From Micavibrio_A sp035759665 (GTDB lineage Bacteria; Pseudomonadota; Alphaproteobacteria; Micavibrionales; Micavibrionaceae), in NCBI GenBank assembly GCA_035759665.1, contig DASTUM010000165.1, positions 1 through 16,701 of the forward strand: DNA of 16,701 nucleotides, read 5' to 3'. Shown here piece by piece: positions 6,390 through 14,982 of the stretch. Below the pieces are notes generated by a model that ran no database searches, had not been told where the DNA came from, and was given only the letters and a program-made list of their open reading frames with translations. A program made the position numbers and the translations under genes. The stretch's first letter is position 1. Each line of letters opens with the position of its first letter.

Positions 6390-9152
6390 ATGACAAGCTC
6401 CGCCCTCCAAGCCAAGCCGGAAAACGTGAAAATCCCGAAAATTCCGGCGATTTACGTGAGCGCGCGCGAGGCATGGCTGTTATCGGCGGACGGGGAAGTG
6501 GAAAAGCTTTCTCATGCCAGAGCGGCGCAGATGATTCACGACCACCCGGTGATGGTTTGCCATGCGCCCTACACGTGTAAAAAGCTGGACCTTTCTTCAA
6601 TTCAGGCATTCGATGTGCTGGAGCTTTATGCCTTTGTGAACCCGGCGATGTTCGCGGTGCCGACGCCTGTGGGGCTGGCGAAGGCGCTGGGGGTGCCCGT
6701 GCCTTCGAGCCCGGAGGATTATCCGTTTACGCTGATGGAATGCGCGTCGGCCCTGCTCTCGGATTTGCGCAACGATGTGTGGCGAGGCCGCGCCGACCCG
6801 ATCAAAATCGCGGGCGTGATGGGGCAGAACGGACGCGGATGGCGGTGGACGCCTTATGTGTTCGCGGCGTTCGGGCAGGTTTACGACGAAAAGGAAATCT
6901 ATGTTTCCAAGGCCGATCTGAATATCTGGAAGTCTTTGCCGGAATGGGCGGAAGGCGCGCCGCCGCCGCCCACGTCGCATCATCCCGTAACGGGCGAAGA
7001 GGCGCGGGAACGTCTTACGGGCGTGCTGGGGGCCGGTGCGGAGGCACGCGAGGCGCAGATGCATTACGCCAACGCCATGACGGCGATATTCCGTCCGCTG
7101 GATCACGAGGGCGAGCCGAACGCGGTTCTGGCCGAGGCGGGAACGGGCGTGGGCAAGACGCTGGGCTACCTTTCGCCCGCGTCGGTATGGGCGCAAAAGA
7201 ACAAGGGGACGGTGTGGGTTTCGACCTATACGAAAAATTTGCAGCGGCAGATCAATCAGGAGCTGGATAAAATCTATTCCGATCCGGATATGAAGGATGC
7301 GAAGGTCGCCGTGAGGAAGGGGCGCGAGAATTACCTCTGCCTTCTCAATTTCGAGGATGTGGCGGCGGGCGCGGCGCTGGCCAAACATGCAAGCACCGCC
7401 ATCGCGGCGGGGCTGATGGCGCGGTGGGCGGCGGCGACGCGGGACGGCGATCTGTCCGGCGGGGATTTTCCCGGATGGCTGACGGGGCTGGTCGGGCCGC
7501 ACTATACGGTGGGCCTTTCCGACCGGCGCGGCGAATGCATCTATTCGGCGTGCGATCATTACCACCGCTGCTATGTCGAGCGATCCATCCGCAAGGCACG
7601 CCATGCCGAACTGGTGGTGGCGAACCATGCGCTCGTGATGATCCAGACGGCGGACGCGAGCGCGGATTCCGATCTTCCGCGCCATTATATTTTCGACGAG
7701 GGCCATCACCTGTTCGATGCGGCGGACAGCGCCTATGCGGGGCATCTGACGGCGCTGGAGACATATGAATTGCGCCGGTGGCTGCGCGGCAATGAAGGGC
7801 CGAAAAAGAGCCGCGCACGAGGTTTGAAGCGCCGCTGCGACGATCTGGTTGCGGGCAACGCCGACCTGGAGCCGGTTTTGCAGGATGTTCTGGAAGCCTC
7901 GCGCATCCTGACGTCCGAAGGATGGGCGGCGCGGATGAAAGACGCCGCGCCCAAGGGCGAGGCCGAGGAATTTTTGCTGGCCGTTTACAACCAAGTGTTT
8001 GCGCGCAGCGACGGACGGGACGGCCCCTATTCCCTGGAGACGGAAACGCAGCCGCTCGGCGAGGATATCCGGCCCGCCGCCGTCAGGTTGAAAAGCGCGA
8101 TGCAGAAATTGCAGGAACCGCTGCTCAAACTCGCCAACGGGCTGCGCAAGAAATTGAACGATCAGGCGGATACGCTGGACGCGGATATGCGCCGCAGGCT
8201 CGACGCCATGATTACGTCGCTCGGCCTTCGCACGATGACGGTGACGGGGTGGATCGGGATGCTGGAAACATTGGAACAGGCGGAGCGGCCCGCGCATTTC
8301 GTCGACTGGATGGAGATAGAGCGGATCGAAGGGCGCGCGGTCGATGTCGGGCTTTACCGCCACTGGGTCGATCCGATGGCGCCGTTCGCGGCGTCGATGC
8401 GCCCGCATGTGCACGGCATGGCGGTGACGAGCGCGACCTTGCGCGACGCCACGGGAAACGAAGAAGAGGACTGGAAAGTCGCGCGGGATATTTCGGGGCT
8501 GTCGCATTTGACGCCCGATGTCTGTCAGGAGAAGTTCGAGTCCCCGTTCGATTATCCGGCGCGGACGAAAGTATTCGTTATCAACGATGTGAGGAAAGAC
8601 GATCTCGACCAGGTGGCGGGCGCGTACCGGGCGCTGTTCGAAGCGTCGCATGGAGGCGCGCTCGGATTGTTTACGGCGATCACGCGGCTGCGCGCTGTGC
8701 AGGAAAAAATCGCGGGGCCATTGGAAGAACGCGGCGTGCATTTATATGCCCAGCATGTCGACGCGATGGACAACGGCACGCTCGTCGATATTTTCAGGGA
8801 CGATGTGAATGCCTGCCTGCTCGGCACCGACGCGGTGCGGGACGGGGTGGACGTGCCTGGAGATTCCCTGCGCCTGATCGTGTTCGACCGCGTGCCGTGG
8901 CCGCGCCCGACGATCCTTCACAAAGCGCGGCGCGAGGCGTTCGGCAAAAAACAATATGACGAGCGGATTGCGCGCCTGAAAATCAAGCAGGCGTTTGGCC
9001 GCCTGATCCGGCGGGCAGGCGACCGGGGGGTGTTCGTGATGCTCGATCCCATGCTGCCCTCCCGCCTTCACGGCGCGTTTCCGGCGGGGGTCGAGGTGGT
9101 TAAATGCGGGCTGGCCGAGGCCACAGCTGGGATCAAGAAATTTCTTGCCTAA
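6390..9152 (+). CDS. ATP-dependent DNA helicase, DinG/XPD family with Fe-S cluster
   Basis: This 920-aa protein is a superfamily 2 helicase of the DinG type, expected to unwind DNA 5'-3' during repair or replication stress. The Walker A motif AEAGTGVGKT is at 248-257. Four cysteines after it (C317, C383, C388, C394) have the spacing of the XPD/DinG iron-sulfur domain (GECIYSACDHYHRC at 381-394). ANHALV (411-416) and the DEAH-type Walker B DEGHH (436-440) follow. The C-terminal RecA domain contains VTSATL and ends with the motif VI region QAFGRLIRR (about 866-874) and a VMLDP strand. The first 200 residues precede the helicase core and contain CHAP (57-60), FDVLELYAFVNP (74-85) and PTPVGLAKALG (91-101), which look like a degenerate DEDD exonuclease domain. 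The start has no strong ribosome site, so it may vary slightly. pabB starts 26 bp downstream. Confidence 0.92.
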   Translation: MTSSALQAKPENVKIPKIPAIYVSAREAWLLSADGEVEKLSHARAAQMIHDHPVMVCHAPYTCKKLDLSSIQAFDVLELYAFVNPAMFAVPTPVGLAKALGVPVPSSPEDYPFTLMECASALLSDLRNDVWRGRADPIKIAGVMGQNGRGWRWTPYVFAAFGQVYDEKEIYVSKADLNIWKSLPEWAEGAPPPPTSHHPVTGEEARERLTGVLGAGAEAREAQMHYANAMTAIFRPLDHEGEPNAVLAEAGTGVGKTLGYLSPASVWAQKNKGTVWVSTYTKNLQRQINQELDKIYSDPDMKDAKVAVRKGRENYLCLLNFEDVAAGAALAKHASTAIAAGLMARWAAATRDGDLSGGDFPGWLTGLVGPHYTVGLSDRRGECIYSACDHYHRCYVERSIRKARHAELVVANHALVMIQTADASADSDLPRHYIFDEGHHLFDAADSAYAGHLTALETYELRRWLRGNEGPKKSRARGLKRRCDDLVAGNADLEPVLQDVLEASRILTSEGWAARMKDAAPKGEAEEFLLAVYNQVFARSDGRDGPYSLETETQPLGEDIRPAAVRLKSAMQKLQEPLLKLANGLRKKLNDQADTLDADMRRRLDAMITSLGLRTMTVTGWIGMLETLEQAERPAHFVDWMEIERIEGRAVDVGLYRHWVDPMAPFAASMRPHVHGMAVTSATLRDATGNEEEDWKVARDISGLSHLTPDVCQEKFESPFDYPARTKVFVINDVRKDDLDQVAGAYRALFEASHGGALGLFTAITRLRAVQEKIAGPLEERGVHLYAQHVDAMDNGTLVDIFRDDVNACLLGTDAVRDGVDVPGDSLRLIVFDRVPWPRPTILHKARREAFGKKQYDERIARLKIKQAFGRLIRRAGDRGVFVMLDPMLPSRLHGAFPAGVEVVKCGLAEATAGIKKFLA

Positions 9153-9178
9153 TCCGGCGGATTGCCGCATGAAGGGCC

Positions 9179-10630
9179 ATGGTGCGGGAGCGTTTCAAGC
9201 GTCTGTTCGTCTATGACTGGCAAGGACCCGATGCGGTTTCTAGCTTTGCCCCCCTCGCCGCTCTCCCCTATTCCCTTTTTCTCGACAGCGCCCGCGACGG
9301 TCATGCGCTGAACCGGTATTCCTATGTCCTCTGGCATCCGTATGAAACCATCGAGAGCAAGGACGGGCGGGTGACGATCACCAACGCCGAGAACCAGTTC
9401 ACCTATCATGCCGATATGTTCAAGGTGGTGCGCGAGCGGATCGCGCTGTGGGGCGAAGGGCGCAAGCCGGGAAAAGACCTGCCGCCGTTTCAGGGCGGCG
9501 CGGCGGGATATTTCGGATATGATCTGGCGCGGCAACTGGAAAAACTGCCGGCGAGGGCGAAGGAACATGGCCAGCCGGATGCGTGCATCGGGCTGTACGA
9601 CAATGTGCTAGCGTTCGATCATGCGCAAGGAAAAGCCGTTTTGATGATCGCGGCGGAAAGCGAAAAGGATGCGCTCGTTCATAAAAAGATGATCGAGGGT
9701 TTTATTGCCGGGTATCGTGAAACGCCGTTCGAATCCTTCGAAGCGCAATGGTCTTCGGAAAAGGATGACGCGAATTACACGGCAAATATTGCCAAAGTGG
9801 TCGATTACATTTATGCGGGCGATATATTCCAGGCGAATTTGTCGCGGCGGTTTAGCGCGGAGATTCCCGCGGGATTCGATGCCTATGGGCATTACCGCCG
9901 GTTGCGCGAAGCCAACCCCGCGCCGTACGCGGCCTTTATGAATTTCGGGGGCGTGACGCTGGCGAGCTCGTCGCCGGAACGGTTTCTGGAAGTCAGGGGG
10001 CGGACGATCGAGACGCGCCCGATCAAGGGGACGATGCCGTCCTCCCTTCCCTCTTCGGCGCTTTCCGAAAGCGCGAAAGACCGCGCGGAGAATGTGATGA
10101 TCGTCGATCTTTTGCGCAACGATTTGTCCAGGGTTTGCGAGGATCATTCGATCGAGGTTTCGGCGTTGTGCGATATCGAAACATTCGAAGGACTGCATCA
10201 TATGGTGTCTACCGTGCGCGGGCGGCTGCGGGGCGATCAGGAAGCCATGGACGCGCTGCGCGCCTGTTTTCCCGGCGGGTCGATCACGGGCGCGCCGAAA
10301 ATCCGCGCCATGGAAATTATCGACGAGCTGGAGCCGCAGCGGCGCGGCGCCTATTGCGGGGCGATGGTCTGGGCGGGGTATGACGGAGCGATGGATTCAG
10401 CGATCACGATCCGCACGCTCGTTTATGAAGGCGGGAAGGTTCATTTGCAGACGGGCGGCGGGATCACGGCGGAATCGATTCCCGAAGCGGAACTGCGGGA
10501 GACGCTGGTGAAGGCAGACAGGATATTTGCGAGTTTCTGTTACCCGTCATTACGAGGAGCCGCAGGCGACGCGGCAATCCAGACTGGATTGCTTCGCTGC
10601 GCTCGCAATGACGATGTGGGGGGCGCATGA
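9179..10630 (+). CDS. pabB: aminodeoxychorismate synthase component I
   Basis: The enzyme converts chorismate plus ammonia to 4-amino-4-deoxychorismate in p-aminobenzoate and folate synthesis. The motif PIKGT (281-285) has the lysine (K283) that marks PabB; anthranilate synthase TrpE has alanine there. Other chorismate-enzyme motifs are PFQGGAAGYFGYDLAR (103-118), ERAEN-like DRAENVMIVDLLRNDLSR (301-318), FPGGSITGAPKIRAMEII (364-381) and LQTGGGITAES (423-433). The native C-terminus should end near RIFASF (448-453). After it, about 23 residues (456-478) are encoded by a palindromic repeat (10545-10613). The tail has no counterpart in the family. The stop overlaps the pabA start as ATGA, so translation remains coupled. 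GAAGGG lies just before the ATG. Confidence 0.95.
   Translation: MVRERFKRLFVYDWQGPDAVSSFAPLAALPYSLFLDSARDGHALNRYSYVLWHPYETIESKDGRVTITNAENQFTYHADMFKVVRERIALWGEGRKPGKDLPPFQGGAAGYFGYDLARQLEKLPARAKEHGQPDACIGLYDNVLAFDHAQGKAVLMIAAESEKDALVHKKMIEGFIAGYRETPFESFEAQWSSEKDDANYTANIAKVVDYIYAGDIFQANLSRRFSAEIPAGFDAYGHYRRLREANPAPYAAFMNFGGVTLASSSPERFLEVRGRTIETRPIKGTMPSSLPSSALSESAKDRAENVMIVDLLRNDLSRVCEDHSIEVSALCDIETFEGLHHMVSTVRGRLRGDQEAMDALRACFPGGSITGAPKIRAMEIIDELEPQRRGAYCGAMVWAGYDGAMDSAITIRTLVYEGGKVHLQTGGGITAESIPEAELRETLVKADRIFASFCYPSLRGAAGDAAIQTGLLRCARNDDVGGA
10545..10613 (+). repeat. 69-bp dyad repeat inserted in frame in the 3' end of pabB
   Basis: The element begins CGTCATTACGAGGAGC and ends GCTCGCAATGACG, so its two ends are inverted copies (CGTCATT/AATGACG). 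At its centre GCAATCCAG (10574-10582) and CTGGATTGC (10584-10592) are a perfect 9-bp inverted pair around one base. The right half matches the copies at 867-894 and 12005-12035. It contains no stop codon in the pabB frame and supplies residues 456-478. Transcribed RNA should form a strong hairpin just before the pabA start. Confidence 0.85.
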
Positions 10631-11229
10631 TCCTTCTGATCGACAATTACGATTCCTTCGTTCACAACCTTGCCCGTTATGTCGGGATGCTGGGGCGCGA
10701 GCGCAGGGTGGTGCGGAATGACGCGGTTGATTTGGCGCAGATCGCATTGGAGCCGCCGGAGGCGATTATTCTTTCTCCCGGCCCGTGCGATCCAGCGCGG
10801 GCGGGATTGTCGAACGAGATTATACGGCGTTTCGGGCCGCGCATCCCGATTTTGGGCGTGTGCCTCGGCCATCAATGCATCGGCGAAGTGTATGGCGGGC
10901 AGGTGATCCGCGCGCCGCATCCGGTGCATGGAAAGGCATCGCTTATCGAACACAATGCGGAAGGGATTTTTATGGGCTTGCCCAATCCCCTGACCGCCGC
11001 GCGGTATCATTCTCTGGTCGTCCATGTGCCCGCCGGCACGGAGCTGGACGTTACGGCGCAGACGGAGGAAGACAGAATCGTCATGGCAATCAGGCACAAA
11101 CGATTTCCGGTGCAGGGTATCCAGTTTCATCCGGAAAGCTGCCTGACCGATAACGGAATCGACATCCTGCGCAATTTCGTTTTGATGGCGGATGAGTGGA
11201 ACATGCGATTGCGGGGCGCGGCGGCATGA
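10627..11229 (+). CDS. pabA: glutamine amidotransferase subunit, aminodeoxychorismate synthase component II
   Basis: This 200-aa class I glutamine amidotransferase releases ammonia from glutamine and passes it to PabB. It starts MILLIDNYDSFVHNL, the usual PabA/TrpG opening. The catalytic nucleophile is C79 in GVCLGHQ (77-83); the partners H168 and E170 lie in FHPES (167-171). SPGPCDPARAG (50-60) forms the oxyanion region and RYHSLVV (126-132) is a family block. It overlaps pabB by ATGA at its start and pabC by ATGA at its end. In many bacteria one such protein serves both PabB and TrpE; nothing in this window shows a trp gene, and the operon places it with PabB. Confidence 0.95.
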   Translation: MILLIDNYDSFVHNLARYVGMLGRERRVVRNDAVDLAQIALEPPEAIILSPGPCDPARAGLSNEIIRRFGPRIPILGVCLGHQCIGEVYGGQVIRAPHPVHGKASLIEHNAEGIFMGLPNPLTAARYHSLVVHVPAGTELDVTAQTEEDRIVMAIRHKRFPVQGIQFHPESCLTDNGIDILRNFVLMADEWNMRLRGAAA

Positions 11230-11987
11230 GCGTGATCTGGAAAGACGGGCGCTTCGCCGACGCCGACAGCGCGCAAATATTTCACACGGATGGCGGATTC
11301 GCGAACGGTCTGGCTGTGTTCGATTCCATGCTGGCACAGGACAACATCCTGCTCGACGCGCGGGAGCATTTCGACCGTCTGATCCATGACGCGGGCGTTG
11401 TGCTCGGCCTCTCGCCGTCGTTTCTGCCCGCCTTCGAGCAGTTGACGGAGGCATGGATGCCGCTGCTTACGCGCAACAAGCTCACGCACGGCAATGCGCG
11501 CATCCGCACGGTGGTGACGGGCGGGATCAGCGACAGGCCGCTCGGCACCGGGGAAATTCCGACGATCGTCATAAGCGCGGGGGCCAGCGGCGACGCGGGA
11601 AACCTGCCGCCCCTCATTTGCGCGGTGATTTCGGCGCATCCGCGGATCGCGGGCGACAGGCTGGAAAATTGCAAGCGGGCGGATTACACGCGTTCCTTCG
11701 CCGCGCGGCGCGAAGCGCAGAGGATGGGTGCGGACGAAGCGATTTTGACCAACACAAAGGGCGACATCGCCTGCGGTGCGACGAGCAACCTGTTCATCGA
11801 GGAAAAAGGCGTTCTGGTGACGCCGCCGCTGACCGAAGGGGTTCTGGCGGGGATTACGCGGGCGAAAATCATCAAGATGCGCGACGTGCGCGAAGAGCCG
11901 ATATCGGAACGCCGTCTGCGCGGCGCGGACGGCGTTTATCTGACCAACAGTTTCTTTGGAATGCGAAAAGCGATTTTGAAAGTGTAA
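11226..11987 (+). CDS. pabC: class IV aminotransferase, probable 4-amino-4-deoxychorismate lyase
   Basis: The lyase step of the pathway turns aminodeoxychorismate into p-aminobenzoate and pyruvate using pyridoxal phosphate. The start at 11226 forms an ATGA overlap with the pabA stop; an alternative ATG at 11196 lies within pabA and is less likely. The 253-aa protein has the fold-type IV pattern: GLAVFDSM (28-35), catalytic K150 in NCKRADYTR (148-156), ATSNLF (185-190), TEGVLAGITR (203-212) and a C-terminal block with VYLTNSFFG. In place of the usual glutamate that contacts the PLP ring nitrogen (E-x-x-x-x-N-hydrophobic-F) it has Cys183. The operon position makes PabC the best call; branched-chain or D-amino acid aminotransferases share the fold. 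Confidence 0.85.
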   Translation: MSVIWKDGRFADADSAQIFHTDGGFANGLAVFDSMLAQDNILLDAREHFDRLIHDAGVVLGLSPSFLPAFEQLTEAWMPLLTRNKLTHGNARIRTVVTGGISDRPLGTGEIPTIVISAGASGDAGNLPPLICAVISAHPRIAGDRLENCKRADYTRSFAARREAQRMGADEAILTNTKGDIACGATSNLFIEEKGVLVTPPLTEGVLAGITRAKIIKMRDVREEPISERRLRGADGVYLTNSFFGMRKAILKV

Positions 11988-12004
11988 GCGGGCGATCCGA
12001 AAAT

Positions 12005-12035
12005 CGATTGCTTCGGCTTTGCCTCGCAATGACGG
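12005..12035 (+). repeat. dispersed ATTGC...GCAAT palindromic repeat, copy 3, between convergent genes
   Basis: The segment runs from CGATTGCTTCGG to CTCGCAATGACGG. ATTGC pairs with GCAAT, and an inner GGC-TTT-GCC hairpin extends the stem. It is the same family as 867-894 and the right half of 10545-10613. It fills the 57-bp gap between the convergent stops of pabC and atpC, where no other terminator is visible, so it may act as a bidirectional transcript end; there is no T-run to support a classical intrinsic terminator. Confidence 0.7.
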
Positions 12036-12044
12036 CTACAGTTA

Positions 12045-12473
12045 TCAGGCGGCTTTGGATTGCGCGATTTTCAGCTTGATCTCGGTCAGGGCGATTTTCT
12101 TGTCGGCCTGCGTTTTGGACGCGGCGTCATTCGCCATTGAAAGATCTTCTTTCAGGTCTTTCAGTTCAGATTCGAGCGCGGCGGCGTCCAGATCGTTCAC
12201 GTTGACGGCCTGTTCGGCCAGGATGGTGCAGTTGGCCGCCGTAACGTCAGCGAAGCCGCCGGCGATGAAAATTTTTTCCGGCGCCGCGCCTGCGGTTTTA
12301 TAGACTTCGACCACGCCCGGCTTGATAGCGGCGATGAGGGACATGTGGCCCGCACGCACGCCGAAATAACCTTCTTCGCCCGGAATAATGACCTGCCACG
12401 CGGGTTCGGAGACAAGGATTCTGTCCGGGGAGACAAGCTCGAAATTGAAAGTCTTGGCGTTCGCGTCGGTCAT
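12045..12473 (-). CDS. atpC: F1F0 ATP synthase epsilon subunit
   Basis: This 142-aa protein is the epsilon subunit of the F1 central stalk, which couples rotation and can inhibit ATP hydrolysis. The beta-sandwich domain comes first: FNFELVSPDRILVS (9-22), then IIPGEEGYFGVRAGHMSLI (29-47), the signature PG-x-x-G-x-x-x-V-x-x-x-H-x-x. GGFADVTAANCTILAE (72-87) ends that domain. The C-terminal part (about 94-140) is a helical hairpin rich in Lys and Ala. The length is normal. It is the last gene of the operon. The preceding 164-aa gene ends 11 bases upstream, and the junction reads TAAGGAAAAC, which supplies the ribosome site. Confidence 0.95.
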   Translation of the reverse strand: MTDANAKTFNFELVSPDRILVSEPAWQVIIPGEEGYFGVRAGHMSLIAAIKPGVVEVYKTAGAAPEKIFIAGGFADVTAANCTILAEQAVNVNDLDAAALESELKDLKEDLSMANDAASKTQADKKIALTEIKLKIAQSKAA

Positions 12474-12484
12474 TTTCGTTTTCC

Positions 12485-12979
12485 TTATGCAACCGCGCCG
12501 TATGGAGCCGGAGCGGATAGTCGTTCATATACGGCCGGAATGGCCTTTACCAGCATATGCAGTTCTGAAAGCCCCTTCATCGCCGCGTTCGCCTTTTCGC
12601 AGGAGAATCGGCCTGCGCCCGCTTTTTCTTCCGCTTCCAGATCCTGCAGCTTGAAATAGGGAACCGCCGCATAATCCATGAACGTCCGGGAAAGCGTCAC
12701 AAGGGCGTTTTCCCCGTTTATATGACCGAGCATAGCCGCAGCGCGCGCTCTCTTCTGCGTTTCGCCGATGCCCGCCAGCACGGTGTTTTCAACGCCGGTC
12801 ATCTCCGCAAGCCTGCACGCCGCGGTTTCAATGTCGGCGGCAAGCCAGTTCATGCTTTCCGTCATCGCCCTGGGATCGAGGTCGTGAAGAAAAGGATTGT
12901 CGTTTACCGCGCCGATATAATCGCGAACGATCGCGATTTTCGGGCGTATCACGCAGTATTCTTCTTCGTCCTGCAACAT
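12485..12979 (-). CDS. orphan protein, 164 aa, inserted between atpD and atpC
   Basis: I do not recognise this protein. The frame is open far into atpD, but the first sensible start after the atpD stop is ATG 12979, 34 bases beyond that stop. It begins MLQDEEEYCVIRPKIAIVRD and is mostly helical and soluble, with no signal peptide or membrane segment. Visible parts are an acidic N-terminus, MTESMNWLAADIETAACRLAE (39-59, an amphipathic helix), VENTVLAGIGETQKRARAAA (63-82), KLQDLEAEEKAGAGRF (110-125) and a last helix around 131-155. Cysteines are at 9, 55 and 127. It resembles neither the epsilon, delta nor zeta (ATPase inhibitor) subunits. The composition matches its neighbours. Its place inside the F1 operon, with atpC 11 bases downstream, argues for co-expression and perhaps a role in ATP synthase assembly or control. 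Confidence 0.72.
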   Translation of the reverse strand: MLQDEEEYCVIRPKIAIVRDYIGAVNDNPFLHDLDPRAMTESMNWLAADIETAACRLAEMTGVENTVLAGIGETQKRARAAAMLGHINGENALVTLSRTFMDYAAVPYFKLQDLEAEEKAGAGRFSCEKANAAMKGLSELHMLVKAIPAVYERLSAPAPYGAVA

Positions 12980-13013
12980 ATCAACACAGCTTTCACGGGC
13001 CGTCCCCCCCGCG

Positions 13014-14435
<1,422 letters not shown>

Positions 14436-14458
14436 TTTCTTTTCTTCCTTTTTAAATC

Positions 14459-14650
14459 TTATCTGTCGAATTTCGGTGCAGGCAGTTTCGCGGCGAGAAC
14501 CCCGGCGGCCTGAGCACGATCCAGGACGTCAAAAAACTGGCTGCGCCCGAAAGGCGCTTTCACACCCTGCAACGTATTGGGTGCGTCGGGAATTTCGCAG
14601 ATGCCGAATTTACGGCTTATTTTTGAATCATTGTCGGGGCTACGCGCCAT
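14459..14650 (-). CDS. orphan small protein, 63 aa, between atpG and atpD
   Basis: The start at 14650 is chosen because it lies 10 bases after the stop of the 106-aa gene, with GGAAAAC between; a longer frame would overlap that gene. The protein begins MARSPDNDSKISRKFGICEI and contains PDAPNTLQGVKAPFGRSQFF (21-40), then DVLDRAQAAGVLAAKL (41-56). It is basic, with a disordered-looking N-terminus and one predicted helix near the end. It has one cysteine (18) and no membrane segment. I do not recognise it. The atpD start follows 23 bases after its stop with a strong ribosome site. Because it is short, coding status rests on spacing, ribosome sites and the absence of alternatives. Confidence 0.6.
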   Translation of the reverse strand: MARSPDNDSKISRKFGICEIPDAPNTLQGVKAPFGRSQFFDVLDRAQAAGVLAAKLPAPKFDR

Positions 14651-14660
14651 CTTGTTTTCC

Positions 14661-14981
14661 TTACTCAAAAGACAATTCTTTACAAAGAGTTGTCCGAAAC
14701 CGTTTCCGCCATCCTTCCGGGTCAATACGTATTATCGCCGTCGTGATCTCTATGCCGACCAGTGCCGTTTCGCCCGCGGCGTCGCTAAAAGCCAGCCCTC
14801 TGCCTGTTTGAACGGCGGCATCGCGCTTGACTGCCAACGCCCCTGCTGAATCCATCGTCTCTTTGTAGAGATTGAACATGTTGGAGAGTTTCGTCTCCTT
14901 ATCCTGTTCCGACGATTCAATCTTCTGCATCCTTTGGCGGAAGCCGTCGATCGTGCGTTGCTGGGCGGCGGTGCGATGCAT
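14661..14981 (-). CDS. orphan small protein, 106 aa, directly after atpG
   Basis: The ATG at 14981 comes one base after the atpG stop (TAA-C-ATG), so it is almost certainly translated with atpG. The protein begins MHRTAAQQRTIDGFRQRMQK; residues about 5-47 look like a long charged helix with coiled-coil character. Then come AGALAVKRDAAVQTGRGLAF (46-65), ETALVGIEITTAIIRIDPEG (71-90), two short strands, and a basic tail with WRKRFRTTLCKELSFE. There is no signal peptide or membrane helix and a single cysteine (100). It does not match atpD, atpC, the delta subunit or the DUF1476 zeta inhibitor as I know them. A helical factor acting on F1 is plausible only from its position. Confidence 0.68.
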   Translation of the reverse strand: MHRTAAQQRTIDGFRQRMQKIESSEQDKETKLSNMFNLYKETMDSAGALAVKRDAAVQTGRGLAFSDAAGETALVGIEITTAIIRIDPEGWRKRFRTTLCKELSFE

Positions 14982-14982
14982 G

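Noticed and set aside
6597..8741. 714-aa open frame on the minus strand opposite the helicase
   Set aside because: It is antisense to a clear DinG-like helicase; its Arg/His/Pro-rich composition without any motif is typical of a GC-rich shadow frame.
9179..10630. Anthranilate synthase component I (TrpE) as identity for the gene
   Set aside because: The PIKGT lysine marks PabB, and pabC follows in the operon rather than trpD or trpC.
11196..11225. Upstream ATG for pabC
   Set aside because: It would add ten residues overlapping pabA; the ATGA overlap at 11226 matches the pabB-pabA junction and the family N-terminus.
10540..11454. 304-aa open frame on the minus strand opposite pabA and pabC
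   Set aside because: Antisense to conserved catalytic motifs of pabA and pabC; no independent support.
867..12035. CRISPR array from the recurring short repeats
   Set aside because: Only three copies kilobases apart with no regular spacers; they are dispersed palindromic elements.
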